A stretch of DNA of 45,247 nucleotides from an uncultured Bacteroidales bacterium (GCA_903887775.1 CAISRB010000004.1:1-45247), one strand, 5' to 3'; positions 15,999 through 24,448 are shown, numbered from the stretch's first letter. Numbers and translations are program-made. The notes: generated by a model from the letters alone, not told the origin.

Positions 15999-18900
15999 TC
16001 AAACCAGAGTTTCCTCAAGAAGGTCTTTCCAAAGAACAAACCCTTTCTGATCTTCTGAATAATCATGTAAAATGCGGTTGAAATTCACGGGTTGTGATTC
16101 CAGAAAGGCCTGACGCCCATCATTGCGGATTATGTTCAGTTGTTTATCAATCGCATGTAATTGGTTCCTGAGTTCCTGCCGGTCTTTCTCAATATGCCAG
16201 ATGTAAGTTGCTTCCCTGGTTTCGAGGGTTTCCATTACCAAATGGTATTGTTCGTTGCCCGATAGCAGAAAAACAAACGAAAAGGGATTTAAAACGAATC
16301 GAAGTTTAAGAATATCGCTTTCATGTTTTTCGGCCAGATACCGGAGTTGTCTGTAATGGATGACCGTTTTGTGTTTTAAAAGGTCCTCAAGCAGTTTCTC
16401 ACCGGTATCATATAATGACAATTCTGTATTCTCCTGGGCCTGAAGCTGATTTACATCCATCAAGTTTAGATTGTACTTCTTTGTATTATTTCCCAGAAAG
16501 AATTTTGACACAAACCTGAACCGGGCCACATCAATGATTTCATTATTTATTTTTTCCAGGTCAGAAGAGGTGGCCAATTGGGAGATCAATGTTCTTTCCT
16601 GAAATTCAGCCTGAATAAAAATATTGACGTTCTTTTTTTTCAGAATTTTTGAAAAATACGGTTTTAAAACCTCAAACTCCGGGCGGATATGGTCATTTTC
16701 AATTTCAAATTCCAGCTCATGGTTTAGTTTGGATACAAAATACTTAAAAGAAATTGTTCCATACCTGAACTCAAGATCATCAATCGAGACGGTGATAGAT
16801 TCTTCAATGGATAATTTATTTTCAACTGATTGAACATCATTTTCCGGTTCGTCAAATAAAAAAGCTTGTTTCTCAAGCTTCCGGTAATAGGTATTTCTTT
16901 TCAGGAATAATTTGTTCAGGTAATCGATCTTATAATCTCTATAATCATAAATGACCGGGGCGATCTCCGACCTTTGTACCCTTCCAATATACTGGATCAA
17001 CTTCCCATGGAAGGAAAAGGGGTAGACAAGAAATAGCCGGTCCACATTTTGAATATCAATGCCTTCCCCAAAGAATTGACCTGTTGTGATCAGTACCTGA
17101 AAATTACCATCTTTAAGGACATTCCATTTCAACGCCCTGCTGCTTTCAGGATCATCTCCGGAAAGAACAATCGTTTCATAGGATTGCTTGAGATATTGGT
17201 TCAACGAATCGATATGCTCTTTTCGTTCAGTAATTATAATGACCTTTTTACCGGTGACCAGTTCTGCGATCACGTCTTTTAAAATAAGCCTGTTCCTTGC
17301 AGAATCATGGACCAGTACTTTTGACAATGTCTCGAATTTATCGGTTTTCGAATTGAAGGGAACATCAAGCTCTGTATTGCGGATAATGATTTTTGCAGTC
17401 CTAAGGGTAGAAATATCCGGTGCTTTGATTTCAGATATTATTTCTCCCAGGTGGATAAAAATAAGTTTCCCATCATTATACTTCCGAAAAGGTGTTGCGG
17501 TTAACCCATATAAATAGAAGGAAGATAATTTCCCGATGGTATTTCTATAAGATTCTGCAGGTATGTGATGGCATTCGTCGACAATGATGGTCCCGAATTT
17601 GTTTTTAAGATTTTCAGGATCGGAACTCTCAAGCATCTTTGACAGACTTTGGATCAGAGCAACTGTAATTTTCTGACCGGCTTTGCCTTTTCCCTGTCCA
17701 ATACTTCCAATTTCATTTTTAGGGATACCCAGGAATGATTGGATTCTTTCAATCCATTGATCAGCCAGTTGTTTCCTATGGACAATGATTAACGCCGGCT
17801 GTTGCTTTTCAGCAATGATCTTCAACCCGACAATGGTTTTTCCCGTTCCCGGTGGAGCTACAATAACCCCCATGTCTTTCTTTTCTGCAGCTTCAACTGC
17901 CGATTTCTGATATTCTCTGAGCTGAGCATCCATTAAAAAGTGAACTGGTTCAACTTTTAATCTTTCGTCATGGAACTCATAGTCAATTCTATTATCCCTG
18001 CAAAAGCGAATCAGGCGGCCGGCCATTCCTCTGGGGATGATAACGAGATCCTCTTGTTCTTCGATGAACCGGAAATATCTTTCAGATCCCCAGGTGCTCT
18101 TGCCAAGTTTCTTTTTAATGATAAATTCACTGCTCAGGAAATTCAGCTCTTCTTTCAGAAAATTAATTAACGGAAGGGGAAGACCAGCCCTTGTTATTTT
18201 AATTGCCTCATCAAGTTCTATTTTGATTTTCCCGGTTCCAAGTGCAGGTTGATTTTCACTTTCTTTCGTTACAACCGTTGGTTTAATGAATTTTACATAA
18301 AGTTGATCGAGGACGGATAAAGGCACTCTCTGAATTTCCTGAAGAAACTTCCACTGATCCTGGCAGGGCTCAACTGTAACTGGATTGACAAAGCAGTTAT
18401 TCCCATGTTCCAAACAGGTTTTATTTAGAGGCAAAGCAATCAGGTTCCCGAATCCCTTTCCCGATAAGGCATCCTGGTTGGGGAATAACCTATCGAAGCT
18501 TGAATTTTTATCGAACGTAGATATTACACCTATCTGTTCCAGCATCCGGATGACAATTTTCCTGCTCCTGGAGGCCGGATAAGGACGTTCAAAAAAGATC
18601 CATACATGACCACCCTTTCCTGACCGGGATCTTTCCAGGTATGAATTTAACCCGTTCTCTTTACAAACTGCAAGAAACAACCGGCACTCCTTTATCCAGT
18701 CAGCCTTGTCAAAATCAGCTGCAATAAACCAGGAGGTATTATCTTTTAGCAAAGGGTAAATACCAATGAAATGGTCCCCGTTAAAATGTTTGATTATTTG
18801 CTCATCTGTAAGCGGGCTCAGTGTTTTGCTTGGATAAGTATTGATAGTCCCACCTTTCATTTTATGAAGGCGGAAATGGTAGGGGTCAAAATCGTATGAA

Positions 18901-19001
18901 GGGAAATAAGCAGATTTACCATCCTTCTCTCGACGAAAGGCAAAGAGATCTTCCCTGCCGTGGAATAAGGATTTGAATAAAGAAATATTTACCTGGGACA
19001 T
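15999..19001 (-). CDS. Archaeo-eukaryotic primase / SF2 helicase fusion (TOTE-type)
   Basis: 1000 residues. N-terminal region about 1-240 is an AEP primase domain of the TOTE conflict-system type: SLFHGREDLFAFRRE start, catalytic AADFD (Asp96, Asp98), GKGGHVW with His132, then DRLFPNQD. A linker leads to an SF2 helicase: Walker A APPGTGKT (382-389), DECH (475-478), TAT (501-503), GEGIDI (646-651), and motif VI YIGRVQR (671-677). The last 300 residues, unrecognised, end in a helical region with a conserved-looking QAFLESQPVNFNR. Start ATG shares one base with the AlbA_2 gene stop, so both are co-translated. Such fusions are proposed anti-invader systems that act on foreign nucleic acid. No nuclease motif was seen, which may mean a partner or the unknown tail supplies it. 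Confidence 0.85.
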   Translation of the reverse strand: MSQVNISLFKSLFHGREDLFAFRREKDGKSAYFPSYDFDPYHFRLHKMKGGTINTYPSKTLSPLTDEQIIKHFNGDHFIGIYPLLKDNTSWFIAADFDKADWIKECRLFLAVCKENGLNSYLERSRSGKGGHVWIFFERPYPASRSRKIVIRMLEQIGVISTFDKNSSFDRLFPNQDALSGKGFGNLIALPLNKTCLEHGNNCFVNPVTVEPCQDQWKFLQEIQRVPLSVLDQLYVKFIKPTVVTKESENQPALGTGKIKIELDEAIKITRAGLPLPLINFLKEELNFLSSEFIIKKKLGKSTWGSERYFRFIEEQEDLVIIPRGMAGRLIRFCRDNRIDYEFHDERLKVEPVHFLMDAQLREYQKSAVEAAEKKDMGVIVAPPGTGKTIVGLKIIAEKQQPALIIVHRKQLADQWIERIQSFLGIPKNEIGSIGQGKGKAGQKITVALIQSLSKMLESSDPENLKNKFGTIIVDECHHIPAESYRNTIGKLSSFYLYGLTATPFRKYNDGKLIFIHLGEIISEIKAPDISTLRTAKIIIRNTELDVPFNSKTDKFETLSKVLVHDSARNRLILKDVIAELVTGKKVIIITERKEHIDSLNQYLKQSYETIVLSGDDPESSRALKWNVLKDGNFQVLITTGQFFGEGIDIQNVDRLFLVYPFSFHGKLIQYIGRVQRSEIAPVIYDYRDYKIDYLNKLFLKRNTYYRKLEKQAFLFDEPENDVQSVENKLSIEESITVSIDDLEFRYGTISFKYFVSKLNHELEFEIENDHIRPEFEVLKPYFSKILKKKNVNIFIQAEFQERTLISQLATSSDLEKINNEIIDVARFRFVSKFFLGNNTKKYNLNLMDVNQLQAQENTELSLYDTGEKLLEDLLKHKTVIHYRQLRYLAEKHESDILKLRFVLNPFSFVFLLSGNEQYHLVMETLETREATYIWHIEKDRQELRNQLHAIDKQLNIIRNDGRQAFLESQPVNFNRILHDYSEDQKGFVLWKDLLEETLV

Positions 19002-20446
19002 TATTGATTATCAATCACTTTCCAATATCCACCTTTATCAGGACCGATGCGTTCAATTTTTCCTTCCAGCTTAAGTTTTGCAATATTCCATTCAACGCCT
19101 CTACGGCTAAGTCCGGTCTTCATTTGCAATTCTTTTATTGTAACATTCGGGTTGATTTTTATTTGATCTAAAATTTCTTCCACAGTTTTCTCCACAGTTT
19201 TCTCCACAGTTTTCTCCACAGTTTTACCTTCAGACTGTGGTGATACTTCAGATTCAACATTATATTTGAAAAATACCACCCGAAACCCCATTCCTGGTTC
19301 TTTCCACTCAAATCCTATTTCAGGAAATTTTTTGAGTTCGTCTGCAATAAGTTTTAATCCATTGCCCCATTGTTCAATTATCCCCAAACGTTTGAATACT
19401 GGAGCTAATATTTTATTGCGTATGCTGGATTGCCCGGATAACATATCACTAAAATCAACACTGGGGGGCAATTTCCCAGGGCTGGTTATCTCAATTTTAT
19501 CATCAAATACGGCAACTTTAATATCCATTCCATCTAGGGAATAGTCACGATGAATGACTGCATTACGAATGGCCTCGCGAATTGCAATAACCGGATATTC
19601 CCATCGATCGTTACGGTAAACGCCGGTATAGTCCGTAGTTCCTTGTGAAATGTGGCGCAAAACAAATTGATACGCTTCTTCAGGTTGGGTGAGAATGCTG
19701 CTTTCAAAGGTTTTTTGGTCAATAAAATTGCCAGGAACTTTTCCTTTGAACCGTGCACATTCGATTTTAGCGTAAGGGAATAGCTTCTTTTTTAATTCAT
19801 CCTCTGAGAGGAGAACCAGCGCATTAGTCGGATAAGATATTCCGTGATCCGACTTTATCAGCTCAAGTTTTTTCAAGGTTGCAGATGTCAGAGCCTCATC
19901 CGTTTTTTCATGAAAATGTGCTTCGAATAGCAGAAATTCAAGATCATCAGCAGGTTTCCCATGCGATATTTCGCTGTCAAAAGAAATGCTGTGTTGCTGA
20001 CGTTTCATTTCAGCAATAATTTCTGGTGATGCTATACGATTTGAAGACCCAACACGAATAAATGTACCTTCTTCAAAGCCTTTATTTTTAATGTAATATG
20101 GAGGATTGCTCCCTTTAAAAATTTGAACTTTGATGATATGTTTACCTTCCAAATTTAAAAATGTTATTTCTGGAAGTACAATGGGATGACATTGATCATG
20201 GATGATATTTGTAATTTTTTCTTCGATCCCAATGAGCTTTTTTTCATCCAATCCAACTATTTCACGGGGATCATCTTTGACGCCAAGGTAAAGCTCTCCG
20301 CCAGCATCATTAGCAAAAGCAATGATGGTTTTTGCCAAATCGGCATTCGAAGGAAGCATTTCTTTGAATTCGAGCCTCCTTCCTTCGGGTTGGCTGAGTA
20401 TTTCTGATTGTTTGTTCATTGTGTTAGTAGGATTATCATTATCCAA
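19001..20446 (-). CDS. AlbA_2 (Schlafen-type) DNA-binding / RecG-like ATPase-fold regulator
   Basis: 481 residues. N-terminal AlbA_2 domain at about 15-130: EGRRLEFKE (21-29), then KTIIAFANDAGG and LYLGVKDDP. The middle carries the HATPase_c_4 fold seen in 'ATP-dependent DNA helicase RecG C-terminal-like' proteins (AIREAIRNAVIHRDYS, ITSPGKLPP). The C-terminal 57 residues form a winged helix (TIKELQMKTGLSRRGVEWNI). They are joined by a linker of four EKTV units at 407-422 encoded by a 12-bp tandem repeat. Despite the usual database name it is not a helicase. It probably senses a ligand and binds nucleic acid, regulating or partnering the primase-helicase directly downstream. Schlafen-type AlbA_2 domains also occur in RNA-cleaving defence proteins. 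Confidence 0.85.
   Translation of the reverse strand: MDNDNPTNTMNKQSEILSQPEGRRLEFKEMLPSNADLAKTIIAFANDAGGELYLGVKDDPREIVGLDEKKLIGIEEKITNIIHDQCHPIVLPEITFLNLEGKHIIKVQIFKGSNPPYYIKNKGFEEGTFIRVGSSNRIASPEIIAEMKRQQHSISFDSEISHGKPADDLEFLLFEAHFHEKTDEALTSATLKKLELIKSDHGISYPTNALVLLSEDELKKKLFPYAKIECARFKGKVPGNFIDQKTFESSILTQPEEAYQFVLRHISQGTTDYTGVYRNDRWEYPVIAIREAIRNAVIHRDYSLDGMDIKVAVFDDKIEITSPGKLPPSVDFSDMLSGQSSIRNKILAPVFKRLGIIEQWGNGLKLIADELKKFPEIGFEWKEPGMGFRVVFFKYNVESEVSPQSEGKTVEKTVEKTVEKTVEEILDQIKINPNVTIKELQMKTGLSRRGVEWNIAKLKLEGKIERIGPDKGGYWKVIDNQ
19181..19228. repeat. 12-bp in-frame tandem repeat, four units
   Basis: CACAGTTTTCTC is repeated at 19181, 19193, 19205 and partly at 19217. It encodes (EKTV)4 in the linker between the ATPase-fold and winged-helix parts. 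Loss or gain of units would change linker length without a frameshift. Confidence 0.9.
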
Positions 20447-20495
20447 ATTTATGAATTGTAGGTAATTGATCCCCTTCTATGCGAAAAGACAATTA

Positions 20496-21767
20496 TTATT
20501 TGGGTTCCCGAGTTTTTTTCTTCAGATCCGGAATATTATCCCAGGTCCTCTCCATTTCCAGCTTTTTAAAATCCTCGGAGATCTTGACATACTTGTTAAA
20601 AACGGCGTCCTTCTTATGACCGGTGATTTCCTTAATGGTCTTAGTGTTCATCCCAAGCATGATACTATTTGTGATAAAGGTCTTCCTGGCAGTATGGTTG
20701 GTGATCAGTTTATATTTAGGTTCGCGATGCTCCCTTGCCTTGCCCCCGGAATAATCGACGTAGTTGACCAGTTCAGTGATCCCTGCTTCTTCGCAGCACT
20801 CCTTGATATGATCGTTGATCTTCTGTGCAGAGAGTTTAGGAAGCGGTTTGTTCTCCAAATCCTCATACTTAGCAAGGATGGCCCTGGCATATTGGTTCAA
20901 GGGAATAACTTCGGTTTTATGTGTTTTCACGATGGTTTTAAAGATCTGCCCATCCCTGATTTGTTCTCTTTTAAGGTTTTGGAGATCCGAAACACGCATT
21001 CCGGTAAAACACATGAAGCAGAAAAGATCTCTGGCTCTGGCTCTTTTATAAGAGGTGAACTGGAAATTATTAAGGGTCATTAGTTCTTCCAGGGTGAGAT
21101 AAATAACATCCTTCTCCCGTTCAGTTGCTTTAAATTCTTTGAAAGTTAAATCCTTTACATAACCTCGTTTCTTACACCAGGTAAGGAATGCTTTCAGGTT
21201 ACTTATGATCTTAGCAAAATAATTATCCTTGGCTTTCCTCTTAACAAAGGCATAGGTCTGGAGATTGTCAAAGAATTTGAAATTGATTGAGTGGAGGTCA
21301 ACCTTATATTTTGTGTCTTTTTCAAAATCCTGAAGAAAGTTTTTAAAGGTCCCGTAGCAGACAATGGTCCTGTTAGCCCGGATTGCTTTGCTGCTTTCGA
21401 TATACTCATCAAGCACATCGTAGAATGACCTGTTGGTTTTTCGTTGTTTCCCTGCAGGGTTTGCAATTGCATTTTTCAAATAAGCTTCTGTGATTGGAAT
21501 ATCCTCCCTCAAGGCATTATTGATTGCTTTTTCGGCAAGTTCCTTGAACAGACTTATTCTTTCGTTGATGGCGATGTAATTATTGTCAGTTTCATCCTCC
21601 TTTTGTTTTTTGACTTTCTCATTTGTTTGGCTCCAGTGATTTGATTTACAAACATATCCAATAAAAAACACAGGTCGGATATACTGGTGAGTAATCCTCA
21701 TTACGATGGGTTGTTCACCATTTTTATTAATTTTGCCCGATTGAAGGTAGAAATGAATGTTGGCCAT
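20496..21767 (-). CDS. Tyrosine recombinase (integrase) of the mobile element
   Basis: 423 residues, normal length for Bacteroidota phage_int_SAM_5-type integrases. An arm-binding N-terminal region (FYLQSGKINKNGEQPIVMRI) and a core-binding SAM-like domain at about 110-205 precede the catalytic domain. Catalytic residues: Arg258 (FTGMRVSD), His358 and Arg361 (NHTARKTF), His384 (ITGHKK), Tyr393 (NKYVK). All are present, so it should be active. It lies at the right end with its start facing the presumed attachment site, as is usual. It ends 50 bp from the AlbA_2 gene start, on the same strand. Confidence 0.92.
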   Translation of the reverse strand: MANIHFYLQSGKINKNGEQPIVMRITHQYIRPVFFIGYVCKSNHWSQTNEKVKKQKEDETDNNYIAINERISLFKELAEKAINNALREDIPITEAYLKNAIANPAGKQRKTNRSFYDVLDEYIESSKAIRANRTIVCYGTFKNFLQDFEKDTKYKVDLHSINFKFFDNLQTYAFVKRKAKDNYFAKIISNLKAFLTWCKKRGYVKDLTFKEFKATEREKDVIYLTLEELMTLNNFQFTSYKRARARDLFCFMCFTGMRVSDLQNLKREQIRDGQIFKTIVKTHKTEVIPLNQYARAILAKYEDLENKPLPKLSAQKINDHIKECCEEAGITELVNYVDYSGGKAREHREPKYKLITNHTARKTFITNSIMLGMNTKTIKEITGHKKDAVFNKYVKISEDFKKLEMERTWDNIPDLKKKTREPK

Positions 21768-21811
21768 TTTTTATGAAACGCTTGATTGGTGCGAATTTAC
21801 GAAAAAAAAGT

Positions 21812-21833
21812 GGGTACCCAAAACGGGTACCCA
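21812..21833. promoter_or_regulatory. Doubled GGGTACCCA motif before the integrase
   Basis: GGGTACCCA occurs at 21812 and 21825, 13 bp apart; each contains the palindrome GGGTACCC. It lies 45-65 bp upstream of the integrase start and may be an arm-type or operator site. A degenerate version (GTACCCAAATAAGTACC) occurs at about 285-301. Confidence 0.45.
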
Positions 21834-22020
21834 AAAAACTCAGAAAATTGGGTAAAATAGGATCTATTTAGAAAAAGTCTAAAAAATAAAGCACTGATAA
21901 ACAGTTGATACAGAAAAGTATAGTTAAATTCAGTTAAAAAACCAATCCCCCGGCTCCGGGTACATTCGATTTTATTTAGTTGATTAACAATCAGCTAAGT
22001 ACATAAAGTCGAGAAGTTAG

Positions 22021-22032
22021 ATGTAAGAATTT
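22021..22032 (+). other. Possible right attachment repeat of the mobile element
   Basis: Exact copy of ATGTAAGAATTT at 10365-10376. If both are attachment sites, the element is about 11.7 kb. Chance similarity cannot be excluded. Confidence 0.35.
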
Positions 22033-22046
22033 CTGTAATAAAATTT

Positions 22047-22074
22047 AAAAAGACAGGTGTTTGCCTGTCTTTTT
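22047..22074. terminator. Intrinsic terminator
   Basis: AAAAAGACAGG / CCTGTCTTTTT, an 11-bp perfect stem with a short loop and flanking A and T tracts; it could work in both directions. Confidence 0.65.
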
Positions 22075-22187
22075 GGCTTTAAAACGCTCATAATAAGCTG
22101 ATTCAGGGGCAAAACAAGTTTCATCATTAACTTCCCAAAGGAAATTGCCAAAAAAGTGTCTTGCTATCTGCTCACGAGCCCAAAGTC

Positions 22188-22218
22188 TTGATGCCAGATA
22201 ATTTTTTCACTACCTTTG
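22188..22218 (+). promoter_or_regulatory. Promoter of the DUF4258/YgiT pair
   Basis: TTG at 22188 and TACCTTTG at 22211 fit the Bacteroidota promoter. Transcription would start near 22225, downstream of the in-frame TTG at 22216, so translation must begin later, probably at GTG 22234. Confidence 0.55.
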
Positions 22219-22233
22219 TACAAAGGTTCAACG

Positions 22234-22518
22234 GTGACTTGCAACAACATCCTTTTCAGCGATCATATTATTTCTCAGATGTTCAGGAGAAACATATCTT
22301 TGGAGGAAGTGAAATTCATTTTGAATGCTGGTGAAGTTATCCGCGAATATGCAGATGATAAACCATATCCAAGTTTCCTGCTGCTGGGATTTATTGATCG
22401 CCGCCCGTTGCATCTTCTCGTTGCCGAAGATTCTGAGACGGGAAATTGTATCATGGTCACCGCCTATGAACCTGATAAAAATTTATGGTCACCTGATTTT
22501 AAAACCAAAAATCGATAA
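22234..22518 (+). CDS. DUF4258-family toxin-like protein
   Basis: About 94 residues from GTG 22234. The layout FSDHIISQMFRRNISLEEVKFIL ... GEVIREY is that of DUF4258, a small RelE/BrnT-like fold. It is followed by DDKPYPSFLLLGFIDRRPLHLLVA and a catalytic-like VTAYEPD near the end. It is paired with a YgiT-type zinc-finger protein one base downstream, the usual partner and likely antitoxin. Expected activity is mRNA cleavage or growth inhibition, by analogy only. The start is uncertain (TTG 22216 precluded by the promoter; GTG 22234 or ATG 22279). Confidence 0.7.
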   Translation: MTCNNILFSDHIISQMFRRNISLEEVKFILNAGEVIREYADDKPYPSFLLLGFIDRRPLHLLVAEDSETGNCIMVTAYEPDKNLWSPDFKTKNR

Positions 22519-22519
22519 T

Positions 22520-22747
22520 ATGGAATGCGTCATTTGTAAAGCAGGAAATATGTACGAGGGAAAGGTAATGGTTACCCTTGAAAAAAATGGATCCATTATT
22601 CTGATCAAAGAGGTTCCGGCACATATTTGTGATGTATGTGAACATTATTATCTGGATGAAAAAACCACTGAAGAAGTTCTGAAAAGAGGCTCGGAAGGCC
22701 TGTTAAAAGGTGCTGAACTGGAAGTGATGAAATTAAAAGTGGCCTGA
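22520..22747 (+). CDS. YgiT-type zinc-finger protein, likely antitoxin
   Basis: 75 residues. Two CxxC pairs, Cys3/Cys6 and Cys37/Cys40 (HICDVCEHYYLDE), bind zinc as in the MqsA/YgiT N-terminal domain. There is no HTH domain in the rest (TTEEVLKRGSEGLLKGAELEV), so repression of its own promoter, if any, is not obvious. It begins one base after the DUF4258 stop. Confidence 0.8.
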   Translation: MECVICKAGNMYEGKVMVTLEKNGSIILIKEVPAHICDVCEHYYLDEKTTEEVLKRGSEGLLKGAELEVMKLKVA

Positions 22748-22761
22748 CCTCGATTATAGTT

Positions 22762-22837
22762 CCTTCTCAATAAAATCAACCACTTTGAGGTAATCTGGAA
22801 TGATTCTAAAGTTAGATAATTGGTCAGGGTAGTGTGC
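22762..22837 (+). repeat. Dispersed repeat family 1, copy C
   Basis: Nearly identical to copies A and D through AAAATCAACCACTTTGAGG and TAATCTGGAATGATTCTAA. It starts 15 bp after the YgiT stop and lies before the convergent HxlR gene. Confidence 0.85.
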
Positions 22838-23051
22838 AGCTACGGCAATTTAGATGGCTCTTTTACTGCATGTTACAGAAAATCAGGGTGCTGAGTAAGG
22901 GTTGTCATCCCTGTGGATAAGGTTCTAACCTTGTCATTTTTCTGACAAACTTAATCTCAAACCTACCATAAAATCTTATTTCTGATTGGTAATCTTCTTC
23001 CTTTGTTCAACACACCATTTGTGCATTGCAATGGCAATTTCGGCGGATGCG

Positions 23052-23387
23052 TCAATGAACAAATTCTTTACCCCATTTATATAATTCAGCCAGAATAGGC
23101 TCCAGTTTCTTGCCTTTCTCTGTTAAAGTGTATTCAACTGTTGGTGGAATGGTCGCAAAAGCCTCTCTTATCAAAATCTTGTTTTCTTCCATACATTTTA
23201 ATTCTTTAACGAGCATTCTTGTGTTAATACCCTCAATACTTCGTTCCAGTTCCTTGAAGCGTTTTTTACCGTCTAAAAGAGAATAAACAATGGAAAAAGC
23301 CCATTTTCCACCCAAAATATCCAGTACTTCTCTTATTGGACAATTATTATTATTTATTTTCAATTGAGCTTTATCAATATTTTCCAT
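23052..23387 (-). CDS. HxlR-family transcriptional regulator
   Basis: 111 residues. Features of HxlR winged helices: Cys16-Pro (NNCPIREVLDILGGKW), RFKELERSIEGINTRMLVKELK as recognition part, and PPTVEYTLTEKGKKLEPIL as wing. The N-terminal Cys is the thiol sensor used by many family members for quinones, aldehydes or oxidants. It is divergent from a small membrane-protein gene with putative operator repeats between. A truncated relative lies at 39.5 kb. Confidence 0.9.
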   Translation of the reverse strand: MENIDKAQLKINNNNCPIREVLDILGGKWAFSIVYSLLDGKKRFKELERSIEGINTRMLVKELKCMEENKILIREAFATIPPTVEYTLTEKGKKLEPILAELYKWGKEFVH

Positions 23388-23388
23388 A

Positions 23389-23459
23389 TTACTTTATACT
23401 TTGTTACTACTATACATTGATGTAACTACTTGCAAAAGTAAAGTAATTGATTTTACTTT
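23389..23459. promoter_or_regulatory. Putative HxlR operator region
   Basis: AAAGTAAA (23435) and TTTACTTT (23452) form an inverted repeat 9 bp apart, with another TTACTTTA half-site at 23389 just before the HxlR start. GTTAC/GTAAC arms lie at 23403 and 23422. The repeated half-site in a divergent region suggests autoregulation and control of the rightward genes. Confidence 0.45.
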
Positions 23460-23484
23460 GCAACTTAATTTAAAAATAAGCAAA

Positions 23485-23985
23485 ATGGAAAATAACAAAA
23501 ATATTTACAAAAATGATATCGGCATGGCAGCGAAAGCCGGAGCAATTCTATTCGTCTTATGGGGAATATTACACCTTTGGGTGGGTTTTGAAGGCATCCA
23601 TCAGTATTTGTCAGGTGGAGCTTCAGAACTCTGGAATATGTTGATTGGGGGAAGCAATGCACCCCGAGCAGGATTCCAACACACGACTGATGCCATGACA
23701 GCTAATGCCCAAGCACATTTGATATTAAATTTCTGTATTGATGTAGCCGGGTATGGTATACTGGGACTGGTTGTGGCGTGGTTAATCTGGACAAGGGGTT
23801 CATGGGTGGCTTACTTTTTAGGTGTTTTCATTATTGGTGTTGCCGACCTTGGATTCTTGTTCTCATTGGTTACACCCGGTATTATCGAGTTAAATGCCGG
23901 CAGTGTAAGCGGTCCTGCTATCTGGTTTATTGCCTGTGCAATAACTCCTTTCGGGTTGCCCAGAATTTGGAAAAAGAATAACTGA
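23485..23985 (+). CDS. Small membrane protein of unknown function
   Basis: 166 residues from ATG 23485; the 28-codon upstream extension of the frame covers the operator region and is not used. Four hydrophobic segments at about 15-35, 78-104, 108-128 and 138-158, with a polar extracytoplasmic loop after the first. No family recognised. Divergent from HxlR, so probably induced by the same thiol-reactive or aromatic signal. The following YciI-like and tautomerase genes lie further down on the same strand. Confidence 0.65.
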   Translation: MENNKNIYKNDIGMAAKAGAILFVLWGILHLWVGFEGIHQYLSGGASELWNMLIGGSNAPRAGFQHTTDAMTANAQAHLILNFCIDVAGYGILGLVVAWLIWTRGSWVAYFLGVFIIGVADLGFLFSLVTPGIIELNAGSVSGPAIWFIACAITPFGLPRIWKKNN

Positions 23986-24118
23986 CAAACAATGATATTA
24001 TGCGTCATGCTTGGGCGACCTGAAAATGAAACTGACTACAAAAAAATCAACTTTGACAAAATAAAAAACGGGGAACGCTGAAAAACGAATAGAGTAGGCA
24101 AGAAAAACAACAATAACA

Positions 24119-24370
24119 ATGAATAAATTTATGATTGATATCCTTTTACAAGGATTAGACAATGAAACAAGAATGAAATTATTACCAAAAGAACAAGAAA
24201 TAATAAAAGAGTGGGAAGACAATGGGATACTTTTGGCTTCCTATATAAAAGCTGACTCTGCTGGAATCTACTTGGTGTTAATGGCTAATGATAAATCGGA
24301 TGTAGATAAAAGACTTTCAACTCTGCCATACTACCCATATATGAAAATTGAAATAATGACATTGAGATAG
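24119..24370 (+). CDS. YciI / muconolactone-isomerase-like small protein
   Basis: 83 residues. The pattern LPKEQEIIKEWEDNGILLASYIKADSAGIYLVLMA, then LPYYPYMKIEIMTL, fits the ferredoxin-like alpha/beta fold of YciI and muconolactone-isomerase relatives. In these, a helix (EQEIIKEWEDNG) precedes a G-x-Y strand and a final hydrophobic strand. Catalytic residues are not certain. With a tautomerase gene after it and HxlR nearby, a role in metabolism or detoxification of small cyclic compounds is plausible. Confidence 0.6.
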   Translation: MNKFMIDILLQGLDNETRMKLLPKEQEIIKEWEDNGILLASYIKADSAGIYLVLMANDKSDVDKRLSTLPYYPYMKIEIMTLR

Positions 24371-24448
24371 TAAGAAATAAAGAATTTGGTTTGGAAATTC
24401 AGATATGAATAGGAGTTTAACTTGAATTTAAAAATAGGGGAAAAAATT

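Larger units (their letters stand above)
21768..22187. other. Right end of the mobile element, gene-less
   Basis: Contains a doubled GGGTACCCA motif in the integrase leader, a GC-rich segment at about 21950 (AATCCCCCGGCTCCGGG) that recalls the 3' end of a tRNA or tmRNA, the 12-bp candidate attachment repeat, and a strong terminator. No coding frame of note. Confidence 0.5.

Noticed and set aside
21945-21965. tRNA or tmRNA 3' end as attachment site
   Set aside because: AATCCCCCGGCTCCGGG recalls such an end, but no acceptor or T-arm pairing was found and no second copy lies at the left border.
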